Of a stretch of DNA of 7,211 nt, positions 6,120 to 7,211 are shown piece by piece (positions within the stretch are counted from its first letter, which is position 1; each line of letters opens with the position of its first letter). Made by a program: the position numbers and the translations under genes. This DNA is from Gammaproteobacteria bacterium (lineage in GTDB: Bacteria > Pseudomonadota > Gammaproteobacteria > Thiohalorhabdales > Thiohalorhabdaceae). Location of the stretch: assembly GCA_018609925.1 (NCBI GenBank), contig JAHEOG010000155.1:1-7211 (forward strand), written 5' to 3'. Under the pieces are notes generated by a model. That model saw nothing but the letters and a program-made list of their open reading frames with translations. It ran no database searches and had not been told where the DNA came from.

Positions 6120-6133
6120 TTGATCTCGATCAA
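6120..6133 (+). promoter_or_regulatory. Perfect FNR/Anr box upstream of narG
   Basis: TTGATCTCGATCAA matches TTGAT-N4-ATCAA fully and extends to the 16-base inverted repeat ATTGATCTCGATCAAT (6119-6134), with only the central bases asymmetric. It ends 70 bases before the narG start codon. Control of nar operons by FNR-family activators is well established, so this is very probably the main oxygen-responsive activation site. No NarL-type heptamer was confidently identified. Confidence 0.85.
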
Positions 6134-6155
6134 TCCCCCGCCCGGCGAAAGGTGT

Positions 6156-6164
6156 TGGGATGAT
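6156..6164 (+). promoter_or_regulatory. -10-like element of the narG promoter
   Basis: TGGGATGAT can be read as TGn plus GATGAT (four of six matches to TATAAT), with the hexamer starting 25 bases after the FNR box. TGGGAT at the canonical 22-base spacing is the alternative. The geometry is the same as at the hemerythrin promoter (TGAAATAAT). Transcription would start at about 6168-6171, leaving a short leader of 33-36 bases. Confidence 0.45.
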
Positions 6165-6203
6165 GCATCAAACGGCTCCTTACCATTCCACAGGGGCGAA
6201 GCG

Positions 6204-7211
6204 ATGAGCCATTTCCTCGACCGACTCACCTTCTTCAAGCGGGTCCAGGACGAGTTCTCGGACGGCCACGGCCGCACCACCGACGAGGATCGCTCCTGGG
6301 AGCGCGGCTACCGCCAGCGCTGGCAGCACGACCGAGTCGTGCGCTCCACCCATGGGGTGAACTGCACCGGGGCCTGCTCCTGGAAGATCTACGTCAAGGA
6401 CGGCCTGGTCACCTGGGAGACCCAGCAGACCGACTACCCCCGGACCCGACCGGACCTTCCCAACCATGAGCCCCGCGGCTGTCCGCGGGGAGCCAGCTAC
6501 TCCTGGTACATCTACAGCGCGGCGCGGCTGAAGTATCCCATGGTGCGCAGCACCCTCCTGCGCCTCTGGCGGGAGGCCCGCGACCTGCACGCCGATCCGG
6601 TCGAGGCCTGGGAAGCCATCGTCACCGATCCCGACAAGCGTGGGAGCTACCAGGCCCGGCGCGGCCTCGGCGGCTTGGTGCGCTCGAGCTGGGAGGAGGT
6701 CGAGGAAATCACCGCGGCGGCCAATGCCTACACCGCCAGGACCCACGGCCCCGACCGTGTCGCCGGATTCTCGCCCATTCCGGCCATGTCCATGGTCTCC
6801 TACGCCGCGGGCACCCGCTACCTCTCCCTCATAGGCGGGGCCTGCCTGTCCTTCTACGACTGGTACTGCGACCTGCCGCCCTCCTCGCCCATGACCTGGG
6901 GCGAGCAGACCGACGTCCCCGAATCGGCCGACTGGTACAACAGCAAGTTCATCATGATGTGGGGCTCGAATGTCCCCCAGACCCGGACCCCCGATGCCCA
7001 CTTCATGACCGAGGCCCGCTACAACGGCACCAAGATCGTGACGGTGTCGCCGGACTACGCCGAGGCCACCAAGTTCGCCGACCTCTGGCTGTCGCCCAAG
7101 CAGGGCACCGACGCGGCGCTGGCGATGGCGATCGGCCACGTGATCCTCAAGGAATTCCACGTCGACAACCAGACGCCGTACTTCCGCGACTACTGCCGGC
7201 GCAACACCGAC
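6204..7211 (+). CDS. narG: Respiratory nitrate reductase alpha subunit NarG, N-terminal 336 codons (runs off the right edge)
   Basis: NarG is the molybdenum-bisMGD subunit of the membrane-bound NarGHI complex, which reduces nitrate to nitrite on the cytoplasmic side with quinol electrons delivered through NarI and NarH. The visible part aligns without gaps to E. coli NarG as recalled through the cluster region. The FS0 4Fe-4S ligands are H50, C54, C58 and C93 (THGVNCTGAC and RGCPRG). D223 in FYDWYCDLPP is the molybdenum-coordinating aspartate (Asp222 in mature numbering). WGEQTDVPESADWYNS and WGSNVPQTRTPDAH follow. The family is about 1,250 residues, so roughly a quarter is seen; narH, narJ and narI should follow outside. 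The ATG at 6204 has AGGGG seven bases upstream and gives the standard N-terminus MSHFLDR. A perfect FNR box lies 70 bases upstream. Confidence 0.97.
   Translation, partial: MSHFLDRLTFFKRVQDEFSDGHGRTTDEDRSWERGYRQRWQHDRVVRSTHGVNCTGACSWKIYVKDGLVTWETQQTDYPRTRPDLPNHEPRGCPRGASYSWYIYSAARLKYPMVRSTLLRLWREARDLHADPVEAWEAIVTDPDKRGSYQARRGLGGLVRSSWEEVEEITAAANAYTARTHGPDRVAGFSPIPAMSMVSYAAGTRYLSLIGGACLSFYDWYCDLPPSSPMTWGEQTDVPESADWYNSKFIMMWGSNVPQTRTPDAHFMTEARYNGTKIVTVSPDYAEATKFADLWLSPKQGTDAALAMAIGHVILKEFHVDNQTPYFRDYCRRNTD

Larger units (their letters stand above)
5914..6203. other. Divergent regulatory region between the radical SAM operon and narG
   Basis: The 290 bases contain no recognisable gene. Two FNR-type boxes (5973-5986 and 6120-6133) lie towards the radical SAM side and the narG side respectively. 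Between them, 5990-6065 is strongly pyrimidine-rich on the plus strand. The region reads as a divergent promoter with a separate box for each direction. Confidence 0.7.

Noticed and set aside
1..7211. CRISPR arrays, tRNA or rRNA genes, insertion sequences
   Set aside because: No spaced direct repeats, cloverleaf-like sequence, rRNA-like stretches, transposase motifs or terminal inverted repeats were seen on either strand.

Overview
The window looks like a piece of the chromosome of a GC-rich, facultatively anaerobic, nitrate-respiring proteobacterium, probably a gammaproteobacterium. This rests on a membrane-bound nitrate reductase subunit (narG), an oxygen-independent haem biosynthesis gene (hemN), remnants of the O2-independent ubiquinone genes ubiT and ubiU, and several FNR/Anr-type palindromes. 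All family assignments come from reading motifs and recalling family sequences; no database search was run, and the genus is not determined.

Layout, left to right. The start of hemN enters from the left edge on the minus strand (1-176), with an FNR-like box 120 bases upstream. A 353-base intergenic region follows, then a complete DadA-like FAD amino-acid dehydrogenase on the plus strand (530-1795). A 375-base intergenic region holds a perfect FNR box, a -10-like element and a run of nine G. It leads into a hemerythrin-domain protein (2171-2665) and, 12 bases later, a 3'-truncated ubiT-like gene (2678-3067). This gene meets a degenerate, 3'-truncated ubiU-like remnant on the opposite strand (3041-3256), the two abutting at about 3040/3041. 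Next come two minus-strand radical SAM genes transcribed towards the remnant: a TatD-associated type radical SAM protein (3338-3949) and, upstream of it by 8 bases, a B12-binding/radical SAM protein with an extra C-terminal domain (3958-5913). A 290-base divergent region with one perfect and one imperfect FNR-type box separates them from narG (6204 to the right edge, 5' 336 codons).

The common theme is oxygen limitation. Nitrate respiration (narG), anaerobic haem synthesis (hemN), anaerobic quinone synthesis (ubiT/ubiU, now broken here), a di-iron hemerythrin protein and two oxygen-sensitive radical SAM enzymes surround four FNR-type boxes, one before each of the hemN, hemerythrin, radical SAM and narG transcription units. 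Only dadA has no obvious link to this theme. The points most worth a second look are the head-on ubiT/ubiU deletion scar, the paired radical SAM operon of unknown product, the appended C-terminal domain on the B12 protein, and the G9 tract at the predicted transcription start of the hemerythrin unit.
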